A stretch of 64,000 nucleotides of DNA from Adenanthera pavonina (GCA_026686845.1 JAIVEN010000004.1:13858827-13922826), one strand, 5' to 3'. Positions 35,480-47,887 are shown, counted from the stretch's first letter. The notes: generated from the letters alone by a model not told the origin. Program-made: numbers and translations.

Positions 35480-37930
35480 AATTATAAGAACTAAATCTTA
35501 GTGGATGCTATTAATTTTAACTAATTCATATTTTTTTATTTTTATTATTTATATATTTAGGATTTTTAGCGAATCTCTGGGATAAGACTAATATTGTTTT
35601 TTTTATATATTTAGGAGTTTTATATTTTTTGAATTTTAATTCAATTTTTTCTTTGTGCAAAAAAAAATTAATTTTTCTTTAAAATATTTAGTCTCTTTGT
35701 CTCTGAGTTTTTTTTTTAATAAATAGATCGTTTTTTTTTTATATTTATCTCTTCCAAGTATCATCCTTTTACAATCCCTATCTTTTCTTTTAGCTTTAAA
35801 TGTGAAAAATTCAAGCAAAATATACAAAAGAGAAGCTTTTTCCTTTTTTTTATCTTCCATAACTCAAATTGTAATTTTTATCCTTAGAATTGATTATATA
35901 TAATATTTAAGATCCACTCCGAGCAATGAAATTTTTTTATTTTTGTTTTCATTATCTTCTAGCATTCATCATTAAGTTAACAAGAAAAATCTAGAGAAAT
36001 TGATAAGACATTAGACTAAGTTTAGCTATAATTAAAAAATTGTTGAGGTAGAAGAGACTTTTCCTTTTTTTGTGAATATGTGGAATTGTTACTAATATTA
36101 ATTGCAACAATAGCTGGATCAAGTTTGGAATCACAAAATGAAATGAAATGAAATACAGGTACAACTATAAAGTCAATCTCATAAGATCAACAATTAAAAT
36201 TGATTAGGTAATAAGAGTTATGATTTGAGTTATTGATAATAAAATGATCAAGATGAGATTCAATTAGAAAGAAAATTTTTTTTTATCACTTTACTATAAA
36301 ATTCAATTCTAAATTTACTAATCGCATTTACAATTTATCATTTAATTAATTAAGGATTTTTTTTATCAATGGTCAATCTCACAACTCATATCTATTATTT
36401 GATTTTGTAGTTTAAAATTGTAATAACTAAATCTTATCATATACCATTAATTATAACAAATTAGTTTTAACATATATGTATAATTCATATATATTGACCA
36501 TAATATATACATATATCTATATTATATGTATACCTATTTAAAATTTTGAATATTAACATTTTAAAGTTGAGATTCACATATTTAATAATTTGGTCCACAA
36601 AAGTTTATTGAATAGTTTTCAATTAAAATTTACACATTAATAATTTTAATATTAAAATCAACTATTATATTAAGATCGACATAATAATTATATATAATTT
36701 TATTATTGAATTAATAAAATTTATTTGCTACATTTAGTTAATAAAAAATATTTTATTTTTTATATTATTCTTTATGACAACAAGATGTGGCAAAAAAATT
36801 ATTAATTAAAATATGGACGGATTCAAAATAAAAACTATCGGAAGCTAAATTTCTTCCTTAAAAAATTAACATAAATATTGTTGTTTCAGATTTTATATCC
36901 TTAAGATCTATCATAATTTTTTTAAAATTATTATATAAGGTCACAGGGATAATTAAATAACAAATTATGTATAATAATATTAAAATTTTAAATTAATTAA
37001 AAGTTGTTTTTAAATTATAATAAATTTCCTATTTTGGTCTTAGCTTGTAATTCCCCTAAGAAAAAAAGTACAGGAAACAAAGAAATTATACAGGATATCA
37101 AAATGTTATGTATAAACATTTAGCTAGTAGTAAATATTTTAAGTAATCAGGCTTTTGGCCCATCTTTTCACACAAAAAAAAATCTTAAAATGAGCTTAGG
37201 GTTACATAGGATTAAGCATCTAAATTAGTTATAGCATAAAGTGTTAATAAGATATAGGATAATTTTACAAAAAAATATTAGTAAAACTTGTTGTATAATG
37301 TTAGATAGTACTTGCCTGGTCTTGACTTGTATTCATATATAATCAATTTTATGTCGATGTGTCACATGTGCAAAATAGACATAACTTGAAGATATTAATT
37401 CTAATTTGATTATCGATGAAATTAGATAGCTACCAGATTAGTTGCTTTGATAGCGTCCTATTAGATGTATGGAGAGAGACCATATTTGTAACTTTAGTTT
37501 TGGAAATTAATAAATTCCAATTTTTTTAATTTGCATTATAACTTAAATTCATTTCAAGTTATTTTTTATTTTTGGTATTTTAATACTTAATTTTATTATT
37601 TATCATATATTTAAATATTTTTTAAATATTTATTTTTAAGACATATGACTAGATGAACTTGTACATTGCATAAGTGCACATTTAATTTATATTTAAATTC
37701 AAAAATCTCATTTACACATGTGAGATGTGGATCATTTTCATTGGTAGCTCTTTTAAATTTTGAAAAGTCATAACCTAAGATCAAATACATGAGCTTTGGA
37801 GATACCCCCTCTAATTCTTTTTACGTGATATTTAAAGTTTCAACATACAGATTAAAAAATATAATTAATATGTTAGAATTTATTTTAAATTTCCTAATAT
37901 ACTCTTCAATAAATATATAAATAAAAAAGA
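35480..37930. other. Gene-free AT-rich spacer
   Basis: I see no gene, RNA gene or well-formed element here. The composition is very AT-rich with poly-T tracts. Confidence 0.5.
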
Positions 37931-37938
37931 GTAATTAA

Positions 37939-38562
37939 TACTCTTTCCGGTTCATATTATAAAGCAATGTTACTAATTTTACACATATTAAGAAAATCAT
38001 ATTGCATCATTAAACTTCTCAAAAAAAAATCCAAAAATTCCCTTCTTACAAATTAAACATCATTAAAGTAAAGGCATAGTAAATCATTGAAAATTGAATA
38101 AAGGAAGAAAATTAAATGACTGATGACACATGTGTAAAGGTTGCATAAAAAATGAATGAAACTAATTACAATACTATTGTATTGCATGAGTTGTGAATCT
38201 TGATGATGCCTCACCTCACTAATAAAAATGATTCCAGAATTTTAATAAAACCAAAATATACCAATAAAATGCTAGCTATTCTACATGAGAGGATAAAGGG
38301 GTTTCATCTTATGCAGTTAAAGGAAGATGAAGGGGCATTATTGGGAGAACAAGGAGATTATGCCACGTGCATTTTTTTAATTGAATGAAAATACTTCTAA
38401 TTCTTATTACTCTAATACAATTACAATCTCATTACTCCAATATAATTTATAATACTAGATATTAAATAAATGAGGGATAAAAATAAAAAATAAATTCACA
38501 TTACCTTATATTATAGAAAAAAAAATCTTCCAGTTGTCCTATAATATGGACCGAATGGAGTA
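37939..38562. mobile_element. Stowaway-like MITE (TA target), 620 bp
   Basis: The termini are TA-CTCTTTCCGGTTCATATTAT on the left and the complement of CTCCATTCGGTCCATATTAT on the right, so about 16 of 20 positions agree. TA flanks both ends. The ends resemble the CTCCCTCCG consensus of Stowaway (Tc1/mariner-derived) elements. The small open frame inside (38,200-38,388) is not supported as a gene. Confidence 0.75.
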
Positions 38563-38779
38563 TTATTTTTTACTTTTAAAATGGTAGATAAAAATATAAT
38601 TAAAAAAATAATAATTAATGTTATTTGAAAATTTAAAAATAATAAATAAATAAAAATAAAAATTTTCTTTAAAAGTAACAGACAAAAATAAACAAAGGGA
38701 GGAAAAAGGATATGAAATACATAAGCCTAGTTTGAAGCAAATGTCTGACGGTAAATACTCAATCTTAAATCTAAAATTT

Positions 38780-39050
38780 ACACTCCCTCTGATCCTTAAT
38801 ATAAGACTATTTTAATAGAATTATGTGAATTAAAGACTGAAATTAAAACTAATTAACTACCTCAGTTTCTCTAAAAATCTCAATATTTTTTCTAAAATTA
38901 CCTTTATTTAATCATTTTCTCTTTCTCTTTCTCTTTAAATATATTAAATAAAAGTATTTTTTAAAAATATATAATAAATATTATCTTATATATTGTAAAT
39001 AATCTTATGATCATTATACAAGATCTTATACATTAAGACTAGAGGAAATA
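38780..39050 (-). mobile_element. Stowaway-like MITE, family S, copy 1
   Basis: The ends read ACTCCCTCTGATCCTTAATA on the left and the complement of TATTTCCTCTAGTCTTAATG on the right. The interior matches, in opposite orientation, the elements at 53,453-53,723 and 57,750-58,017 (shared 'aagagaaagagattaaataa'-type core). Confidence 0.7.
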
Positions 39051-39059
39051 TTCTTATTC

Positions 39060-40130
39060 TGGCACTTTCCGTAGATACGTCAACATCCTTTCAATACGCT
39101 CGTGACATCCTCATCTCGAGCCAAGTGTTTCCGTCAAAGGCCTTTCCCCTTCCTCGGTGGTTATGATATTAATATTATTAGGTCTTATTTTAGTTCTATT
39201 AAGTGTTTATTAGTCAGTTGTGCCATGTATCTTGTATGATTTCTATGTTTGAATGGTATTGCTTTCCGTACCCAAAAAAAATGTAAAATCACAAATAACA
39301 GATGAAAGAATATAAACCAAAAATTTATATACATATATATATGTATGTATTTGCTTAGAATATAATTTTAAAATATAAATAAAATAATAAATTATTTAAA
39401 TTAATAAACAAGAATATTCTTTTTTCAATTATGATTTAAAATATATGTACCAATGTTTAATGTTAGCTTGTGTGGGAATCTAAATTATCGCCTTTTAATA
39501 ATATATTAAAAAAAGCAGTTGGCTTGCTGCTTGCTGATTCTGTTGTTATATGTAAAAGTAGTTAGCATTGACTAGCAGCTGGCACTTTATACTTTTTCAA
39601 TTAGGTCTTATTTTAGTTCTATAATCAAATGATAGCGACAAAATGTATGCTTTATACTTTGGAATGAAATATTCAAAGACTTTTCCGCTTTTCCCCATTA
39701 AAGAGATTCTTTCTTGGCAGTTACTTGTTTGTTGGATGAAATATTACTCACTAAAAATTTACTTACAAAGAATATGAGTACCCACATATTAATTAAGGTC
39801 ATGTGTGGTAGAAGGTTGACAAGTTCAAAGGAAGGAAGATGGAAAGAGAAAAAAGTCCTTTTTTAGTGTGTTTGGAAGGTAACAATGACTCCCATTAGAA
39901 ACCTTACTTTCATTAAACATGGGAAAGTGCTTTCCATCACGATAGCTAAGGAAATGTCTCTTATTTTGAAAAGCTTCATGTGAAAACAAAAATATATACA
40001 CATTTTTCTATATTCTAATTTTAGAAGTATTATTTTACCTCTTGTATTAAAAAATATTCTTCTACTTAATATGTATTTCATTAAATGATAATCAGAAAAT
40101 AACTAGATTGTGGACTCCTAAATGCATGGG
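39060..40130. other. Gene-free spacer
   Basis: No gene or clear element is supported. A short TA/GTA run lies near 39,330-39,350. Confidence 0.5.
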
Positions 40131-40136
40131 ACACCT

Positions 40137-40909
40137 TAACCCCTTGATTGGTTGGTGAGATTTGGAAAGAAAGGAAGGGGAAAGAAAATTAAAATTTTTT
40201 TCTTATTTGGTTTAATAAACTTAAGGGAGGGGAAAGGAAATTGAAAATTTCTTTTGTTTGGTTTAATAAGTTGTATGATCCCTCCCATCCAAAAGTAGGC
40301 GTGTTTGGAGGGAAAATGGATAGCCAAAAATTATGATAACTAAATTAACCTTATTCTCTTTTATTATTCCAAAATTTCCCTTAGTTAAATTTATAATGAA
40401 TAAAGCATGATTATTTGACCCAAATATATATATATATGAACTACCAAGCACACAATTCAACTAGTAAGAGATTGTACCAGTTTAACTAGAGATATTAAGT
40501 TTGAACCCTGAGAATACAGTCATGTTAAATACTTGGTGATAGAGTTTATCACTCAAAAGAGTCCTAGTCAATTTAATCCGAATTATTCTAGACTTTAATA
40601 AATTCTCTAGTTAAAATAAGGTAGATCTATGATATATATGAGATTTATTTATTAAGTAAAATAAAAAATGTTTATTTTTTAAATAAAATAAAGATGAATT
40701 ATAATTTAAGGAAAAAAGGTAAAAAAAAACTAAAATGGATAAAAATATAATTATTCATATTTTACTATTTTTCATCCCCTCCCCTTTTAAGTCAAACAAA
40801 GTAACATTTGTCCATATATTATTAAAATCTCTCCTCTCCCTTCCCTTCCTCTCTTCTCTCCATTAAAATCTCTCCCCATTTCTCTCTCGTTGAACCAAAC
40901 AATACCTAT
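40137..40909. mobile_element. MITE-like element with TTTGGTTTAA / AACCAAACAA ends
   Basis: The left part is purine-rich with GATTGGTTGG and repeated TTTGGTTTAATAA. The right part is pyrimidine-rich with TCGTTGAACCAAACAA, so the ends are imperfectly inverted. The element contains another AT-rich stretch in the middle and is probably composite. Target duplications are not clear. Confidence 0.45.
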
Positions 40910-41151
40910 GATTTTAGAAAATATCACAAAAAAAAAAATGTATGATACAAAACAACTTTAAGCCATGTGTACTTCTAACACATGATAGAGTTCACCAGAT
41001 AAATACGTCTATCTATTTTTATATATAATATATTATTTTTCCTTTTTAACATATGCAGGTTACTCTCCTCTATTATTTTTTTCCTATTTTAAAAAGAGTA
41101 AAAATAACTAAAACTAACATTATTTGAATTAAAATATCCATGAAAAATTAA

Positions 41152-41889
41152 GGGCTTGTTTGATTGTATTTGTTGTTTTTTATTTTTTTAAAATAGTTTT
41201 CTGAAATTGTTTTTCAAAACAAATTTTAGAAATAAGAAAACAAAAAAAGTTGTTTGAATAATTTGCTTTTAAAAATTACATCTAAAAAAAAAGTTGTTTG
41301 GAAAAATCAATTTAAAAACAAGTTTTAAGTACATTGGTAGACAATAGTAAATAATGGTGATTGGTGAGGTACATTAGTGGTTGATTGTAAATTGTGGTGA
41401 CTGGCAATGATTGGCAGTAAAAGATAGTGGATGGCAATAGTTAGTGATAGTTGGCAGTGGTCAATTATGGTTGGCTGTAGTTGATAATAGTCACCCGTGG
41501 TCGACAATAGTTGGTAGTGGTTGGTGATAGTCGACAAACTAGCGATTGTTGATGGTGATTGGTAGTGGTTGATGAAGGTTGACGATGGTTGACAATGGTA
41601 GGCAATGTTAACAATTGTTAACTTTGATCGGCAATGGTTGATGACAGTGGATGACTACCAATAATGGGCAGTGGTGGTTGGCAATTGTTGCTAATGATCA
41701 TGGTACTTGTGGTGAATGAGAATAGAAATAATTAAATAAAAATAACTTTGAGTTGTTCATGTTTTTCTATTCTAAAAACAAATACAGAAAAATGAGTTTT
41801 AGAAATAAATAAATAGAAAATAACTATCTAAAATTTTTTTCTTTTTTGTTTTAAAAAATAGTTTTAAAAATAGAAATCAAATAGGCTAT
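41152..41889. mobile_element. MITE with GGGCTTGTTTGATT ends carrying a minisatellite
   Basis: The left end reads GGGCTTGTTTGATTGTATTTG. The complement of the right end reads ATAGCCTATTTGATTTCTAT. Both are followed inward by 'tttttaaaatagttttc'-like sequence. The middle (41,325-41,710) is a degenerate minisatellite of GGT/GAT-rich units. Confidence 0.65.
41325..41710. repeat. Degenerate GGTNGNNATGGTTGA-type minisatellite
   Basis: Dozens of short units such as TTGGCAGTGGT, TTGACGATGG, TTGACAATGG and TTGGTAGTGG follow one another. Period is about 9-16 bases and the strand bias is strong (G on the plus strand, C on the minus). It stands out sharply from the AT-rich surroundings. Confidence 0.8.
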
Positions 41890-43767
41890 AAATTTTTAAG
41901 TTATAACATTGTTTCTTGGTATAAATTTAACCAATAAATAATTATTATCTTAAAATAAATCATCAATTAAAGACAAATATCTACATTCATAAAATCTCTT
42001 TAAAATAATTTTTTTATAAGTACTAATGATATATCCTAGTTGACAGTTGAAGGTGAGTGAAGTGGATTTTGTTGAGAACACAAGACATCATATTTAAGAG
42101 ATCTAATTATCTATCAATTGTGTTAGGGCCTTATTGGTCTCTTTAAAATAATTTTAATCACATAAAATATAGCAATAAAATTTTTGTCAAATAATAGTTC
42201 ATGTAAAAAATTTAAAATAAAATAAAATTATTCTTAACAAAAATAAATAATAACCAAGGAAAGTTTTGAAAATAATTTTCACTTAGTTAAACTTTTAGGT
42301 TAAGAATTTAAACACATTTTTCCATTCATTACACGAAGTATAAAAAATGACTTGCAGAGCATTTGTCCATGCTATTTTAAAGAATATGTTAAACATTTAA
42401 ATGTGTTTTGAACTTTGGAACACAGTTAGCTCTAATACGAAAAAAAGTGATGAGCCAGTGACTATCAACATTGAACATTTGTCCATACTTCTTTAAAGAA
42501 ACACGGACATGGCCTTAATTTATCTCCACCTCATTTTTATTATTTTCTCTATTTTGATTTATAAGACACATTTTTTAAAAATTTATATTTAACAATATAA
42601 GACATTTTATGAATTATGTAAGTAGTGTATTTACTTTTGTTTTGTCTAAAATACTTCTAAGAAAATATGAAATTTAATTAATATTAGGGAGTTTAATTCA
42701 TAGGTCAATTATATTAAATAATATTAAATAAGTGTAACTTAAAAAAAGATAAATTTATTTTTCAATTATTAATCACCACCCTTAGTTCGTGTGATAATTA
42801 GAAGTGCTTGAATTATTATAATACTTCTTGGAAACACTAATTTTTGCGTGCCCAAAAACCTTTTTTTTAATGTAGTGATAGTTATATAATATATGTATAT
42901 AATTGTAGAGTACTCGTATTTAGTATTATTAAGTATTGCCGGATATTTAGGGTAGCTCTCCCAACATTTATCAACAGTAAATGCACCATATAGTTGTATA
43001 AATTTTACCTATATGTATATTATATGTATATATATTAAATGTGTGTGTTATAAATATAGTTAATTATATATATTTTAAAAATGTATAATCAATATAAAAT
43101 GTAGAATATTATATTCACATATAGCCCAAAAAATCTTGTTAAATAAATTTTTTAACTAATAAGGATAATTATGGTAATAAATATAATAAAGTATATATGA
43201 TAATTTTATATTTAATAAACATAAATTTATTTTATTAATATATGAATATAATAATAATAATATAAATAGTAAAAATTACGCCTGCCGCTTTCTATAGTTC
43301 ATGATGGTGGCATGGAGTTCCATTAAAGTTGATTTGAGCACCATGGTAAATTCGTCTAAAAAAAATCGTCTAAAAAATGAGCACCTTGGTAAATAATTTT
43401 CACTTTTTTTATTGAAACAAGAAATAATTTTCACTTTTTCCTCTCTTGTTTCAAAGATAAATTTTGTCACAACTCCTACATCTAGTATCACCCACAAATT
43501 CAGAATTTAAGAAAAGCGTCATGGCTAAAATTTTTTTATAAATATTTAATATTCTACATCTATAAACTTCAATTAATTTGAGTCAACACGTGCAGAAGCT
43601 TCAACGCCGTGTGTGTGGAACTGTACTACTCAAACGTACGCTTGGTTTGAAATGGAGTGAACTTCATTCAGTGACGGGAATAATAGACTTTTGGGCACAA
43701 AAAATAAAAGAAAATAATAATAATAAACCTTTTTTTTTTGTGGGAATAAAGGCCTGAAAAATTCTGC
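41890..43767. other. Gene-free AT-rich spacer
   Basis: No gene is supported. Around 43,355-43,440 there are two near-direct repeats (GTCTAAAAAA / TAATTTTCACTTTTT). Confidence 0.5.
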
Positions 43768-44142
43768 TTAGTGCCTGTTTAGATTGAATTAATAATCACT
43801 TATAAAGTTAAAAAAGTGATTATCCCATCTATACCTAAACATTTTTTGAATTAAAATAATTACTTATGACCATTTAATTAACTATTTCTATAAGATATTT
43901 TTTTCACCTTATGATAATCACTTATTATCTCATAATCACTTATTTTACTTTTCCTTCTCATTATTCACCCAATAATATCTTAAACCTCAATATCCAAGCA
44001 CATTTCTTTTTTCAAAATCATTTATAAGTTAAAAATATCCAAACACAATTCACTTTTAACATAATTACTTATTCTCATAATCTATTATAAATAATCATTT
44101 ATTCTCATAACCATTATATAATCTAATTTAAATTCACACTAA
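43768..44142. mobile_element. MITE with TTAGTG ends
   Basis: The left end is TTAGTGCCTGTTTAGATTGA. The complement of the right end is TTAGTGTGAATTTAAATTAG. The interior repeats 'ataatcacttat' in both orientations and can fold back. The terminal trinucleotide suggests a PIF/Harbinger-like origin, but I cannot verify a direct TTA duplication. Confidence 0.55.
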
Positions 44143-44144
44143 GT

Positions 44145-44965
44145 CATTGTGTCTGGTCTCACTCGTGACCCTTCTGGCTGTGTCCCTCTTGTCTTGAGTA
44201 AACCTCTAAGAAGGAACAATTAATAGAGTTGACTGTAAAGTTGGTGGTTCACAAATCACATGGGACGAGGATCAAGAAGAGAGAGGAACACGTTGTCGTA
44301 ATTTCCGTGCACTCAAAGTCTGACACCCAACGCGGTTTCCTTTTTCTTCCTGTGAAAATAACATTCGGGGACCATCCAAGAAAGTAAAGATCATTGATTA
44401 TTGATTTAAATGTGAAAAACTCAAATGAGTCATTTGTTTTCATCACTAACCTACTTTTACGTTTGGATTCTCTCTTCTTCTAAATTAATTCAAGGATGAT
44501 GTTATTATACTGAAAAAAATAAAAAAAATATGAATTAATAAATATAAAAATTTAAAATAAATTATTTAAACTTTTAAAATTTTATTGAAATTATACAGTT
44601 TCTTTTTAATTTCTCAAATTTAAACACATTTTTCAGTAAAAAGTCAATTATATTGATTTCTCCAAAATTTCTTGAAATTACATAGAGCTCCTCATTGTTT
44701 TTTTTAAAATGCCAAACCTTTCATTAAAAGAAAATAAACTGCATATATTTTTTCTCCATATTTTATTAGAATTATACAGATTTTTTCTATTTACAAGATA
44801 AAATCTGTTTATATTAATTTTAAAATATAGAAAAATCTATATAATCTAAACAAAACTTAACTTAATGTTTGTAGTTTAGTTTTTTGGCCAATAGTTTATT
44901 TTTTATTTCAAAAGTTTATATAAACCACCTTTTTTTTGACATAATAACCAAATAAAAAAATTGAA
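44145..44965. other. Gene-free spacer
   Basis: No gene or element is supported. Confidence 0.5.
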
Positions 44966-44969
44966 ATTA

Positions 44970-45295
44970 AGTCGTATTTCAGGAAAATTGACCCGTATAC
45001 AATAAATACAAAGTAAAATTATCAAAATACTATAAGTCAAATATTATTTTCCAAAATACTATAAATCTTGTTTTTCGGTGCTAATGTCACCGAGATAATA
45101 ATTATATTTTAACACATCTCGGTTTGTATCAAACCGAGATGTGTTATATTTTTTTATTAAAAAATATAAGGTGGCAGGCCCCCCACCAGTCACCCATTCC
45201 CCCATTCCTCTCTCTCAACCATGTACTCCCCCCCTCCCCCCAAAAATATAATTATATAATTATAATTATAATATATATTATTTATATTTATAATT
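44970..45295 (+). repeat. Left arm of the inverted repeat flanking the pararetrovirus
   Basis: From about GACCCGTATACAATAAATAC (44,990) to the AT run at 45,245-45,295, this arm is the reverse complement, with scattered differences, of 52,480-52,800. Landmarks in order: TCGGTGctaatgtCACCGA, CATCTCGGTTTGTATCAAAC followed by its palindromic second half, GGTGGCAGGCC, a C-rich block (CACCCATTCCCCCATTCC) and CAAAAATATAATTATATAAT. The arm itself contains at least two perfect hairpins. Confidence 0.85.
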
Positions 45296-45312
45296 ATAAT
45301 ATATTTATTACA

Positions 45313-46311
45313 ATATAAATACATATTAAAATAAATTTCATTTGTATTTTTAAAATATAATAAAAATTTTAAAATTTTATTTAATTAAATTAAAGGGATA
45401 ATTATTTTTAAAGACCTCTATAAAATTATTTTTAATTTAAAAGATATTAAAAATTCTAATTAATCTCATTTAACCTACATATAAAATATTTTGTTTTGAT
45501 TATAAATATAAGATTATTTTTAGGATATGAGACGATATTTATTAGATATTTTCAAAAAATATCCATATGTAATTTATTCCAAAGAGAGAGAAAGAAATTA
45601 GATAAGAACAGTTTTGGAATAATGACTTGATTTTTGAAAAAATTAATGTAGTTAACTAATTTTAACTCGCATTCTTAATCCACATAATTCAGTTAAAATG
45701 GTCTTATATTAAGTACTAAATGGTCCTATATTAAGAAAATGGAAACCTCGATACCAATTGAGATAAATGATTAGATGCGGTGAGAACTTTCTAAATATTT
45801 CTTTCAATTCTTAATATAATGAAATTTTTAGAAAATTCTCCTCATATCTCATCATCTATTTCAATTGGTATCGAGGTTTCCATTTTCTTAATATAGGACC
45901 ATTCGGTTCTTAATATAAGACCATTTTTACCGAATTATGTGGATTAAGAATGTAAGTTAAAATTAGTTAACTATATTAATTTTTTCAAAAATCAAGTCAT
46001 TATTTCAAAACTATTTTTATTTAATTTCTTTTTCTTTTTTTGGAATGAATTACATGTGGACATTTTTTTTAAATACGTAATAAATACCATCTCATATCCT
46101 AAAAATAATCTTATATTTATAATCAAAGTAAAATATCTTATACGTAGGTTAAATGAGATTAATTAGAATTTTTAATATCTTTTAAACTAAAAATAATTTT
46201 ATAGAGGTCTTTTTAAAATAATTATCCCTTTAATTTAATTAAATAAAATTTTAAAATTTTTATTATATTTTAAAAATCCAAATGAAATTTATTTTAATAT
46301 GTATTTATATT
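45313..46311. mobile_element. 1-kb near-perfect foldback made of an inverted MITE dimer
   Basis: 45,313-45,775 and 45,850-46,311 are reverse complements almost base for base, with a loop of a few tens of bases near 45,800-45,835. The outer ends are AATATAAATACATATTAAAA and its complement (46,311). Each arm carries a copy of MITE family S, with its characteristic 'ttaatccacataattca' and 'cttatattaagtac' segments that recur at 53,640-53,715 and 57,960-58,005. I infer an inverted duplication of a Stowaway-like element. If transcribed it would form a stem of about 450 bp. Confidence 0.85.
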
Positions 46312-46651
46312 CTCAGTAATACAGAACCAGCTACTCATGTCAATAAGCGAGCCATAGAGATCATAATGATCCAATTACTCCCGAGTATAAACAACCTCTC
46401 CTAGGCATCAAGGACTCAAGGGATACTTTAGGATCATCATTCTCAATCATGGTTAGCTCACTGGATGAACTTCTGAATTAAGGATTACAAAGACGTTACT
46501 AAGAAAATGGATCTGGTTCATATTCTTTTTGATACACAAGTTCCTCTCAAAAGGCGAGTGTAGAGCATACTTGAATCTTCGTGAGATGAAGATAAGATAT
46601 ATTTACTGCAGAGTCTTAGAAAGAGAGAGAGAGTTTTAGAAACTGAACATT

Positions 46652-46657
46652 TTTATT
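46652..46657 (-). terminator. Pararetroviral poly(A) hexamer
   Basis: The minus strand reads AATAAA about 60 bases after the TATA box. A poly(A) signal just downstream of the start site is expected in caulimovirids, whose genome-length RNA is terminally redundant. Confidence 0.55.
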
Positions 46658-46714
46658 TCAGATGAGGGGTTTTCGGTGTAATCCCGCTCTGCCCTCTTCA
46701 TTACAAACTAGGCT

Positions 46715-46722
46715 CTTATATA
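46715..46722 (-). promoter_or_regulatory. Pararetroviral TATA box
   Basis: The minus strand reads CTATATAAGAGCC, a near-ideal plant TATA box. It stands after the last ORF and before the leader, the position of the genome-length transcript promoter in caulimovirids. Transcription would start at about 46,690 and run toward 46,312 and the foldback. Confidence 0.65.
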
Positions 46723-46784
46723 GATACTGAGCCTCACACTTCACACTTACAATAATTACAAGCAGACAAGATAAGGTACACTTA

Positions 46785-47120
46785 TTACAGACACACTTTA
46801 GACAAGTGGCCGACAAACCCTAGTGGTGGTGGTGTCAGCTTGTCGGCATACCGAGACAAAATAGATTGTTGGCATACCAAGACAAACTTAGAAACTGCTG
46901 GATTATTCATGATGTCTGGTTCTATGAGCTTTTTCTTCCTTTTCTTGATTTTCTTTTTTTCAAGTTTTTCTAATTCTTCTTCAATGTCAAATTCTTCCTT
47001 ATGAAGAGTTGGTTCAGGATTGAGTGAAAGGAAGTCTTGAAGGAATTGAGTGTCTACTTCATAGGGATTTTGAGAATCCATGAAATGGGAAGGATCTTGA
47101 TCGCTTGAGAGATCCGTCAT
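46785..47120 (-). pseudogene. Pararetroviral 3'-proximal ORF, acidic then Lys-rich
   Basis: An open frame of 111 codons starting MTDLSSDQDPSHFMDSQNPY, with an acidic middle and a strongly basic run (EKKKIKKRKKKL). It lies between RNase H and the promoter. It may continue upstream from broken frames at 47,130-47,510. I do not recognise it; position fits an accessory or transactivator-type ORF, but no motif proves that. Confidence 0.45.
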
Positions 47121-47129
47121 GGGAAGATC

Positions 47130-47887
47130 TTAACTGGCGGATGCTTTTGCTAGGGCTAGAGAAAGGTGAGACTATTCAAAAGGAATAGCCTGTCTTGTAG
47201 TCATCACTTCATCCGTGTCAAAGAATTCGCCGGCAAGAGGTCCGAGAGAAGTGCACACCTATTCAGTAACATTACTTGCAAAATTATTAAGACTTAAAAG
47301 AAATTCTTTTAATTCATTAATAACATGTTTTTCTCTGAGAGGTCAATGCATTGCAGTTCCCCATAAGTGAGATTGGACCGGAGTAAACGAGTTTCCTTGG
47401 TGATCAGTCTGATAAGGTCTATGAATCACAAAAAAGAAATAGACTTTTTGCTTCCAGGAGGGGATGTTCCATAGATCATTTTCCTTTATGATATTGTACA
47501 ATTTTCCTCTTCAAATGGAGAGAGGGGCATACCAGGAGAGAAATGTAGACAAGGTGGAATGTTCATTTTTCTTGTCAGTGAGGAAATGGTAAGTTTGTTT
47601 CGGTAGTAAGGCAATCGCACAAGCAAATAGGGTAGACACAAACCATATATACCACATAAATTCTGGAGTAACTGGACCCTTTATGAAAGGAATAACTAGA
47701 TAAGGTAGAAGGGGGTCAAAGTATTCAAACTTGGGTGAAACACCAGTAGCTTGAAGGAAAAGGTGGAGATAATAAAATAGGGTTTTTCTGGCTATTACAT
47801 TTATTTTTGAGATGTTGGTTGGATACTGAGAAGGAGGGAAGACCAGATCATAGCTAACATGGGTGAAGGAAGGATTATGGTGTCTAG
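47130..47887 (-). pseudogene. Pararetroviral ORF downstream of RNase H, unknown
   Basis: A reading frame starting MPRHHNPSFTHVSYDLVFPP at 47,887 overlaps the end of RNase H in another frame and runs to about 47,511. It then continues in fragments to 47,130 (with segments such as SWKQKVYFFFVIH). It contains a hydrophobic, Trp/Phe-rich segment around 47,600-47,680. I do not recognise the family. Confidence 0.45.

Noticed and set aside
38200..38388. 62-codon frame as a small protein gene
   Set aside because: It lies wholly inside a Stowaway-like MITE and has no recognisable motif.
40440..40640. Possible tRNA-derived SINE (box B-like AGTTTGAACCCTG near 40,497)
   Set aside because: No convincing box A at the right spacing, no 3' tail and no target duplication; the AT-rich context makes a chance match likely.
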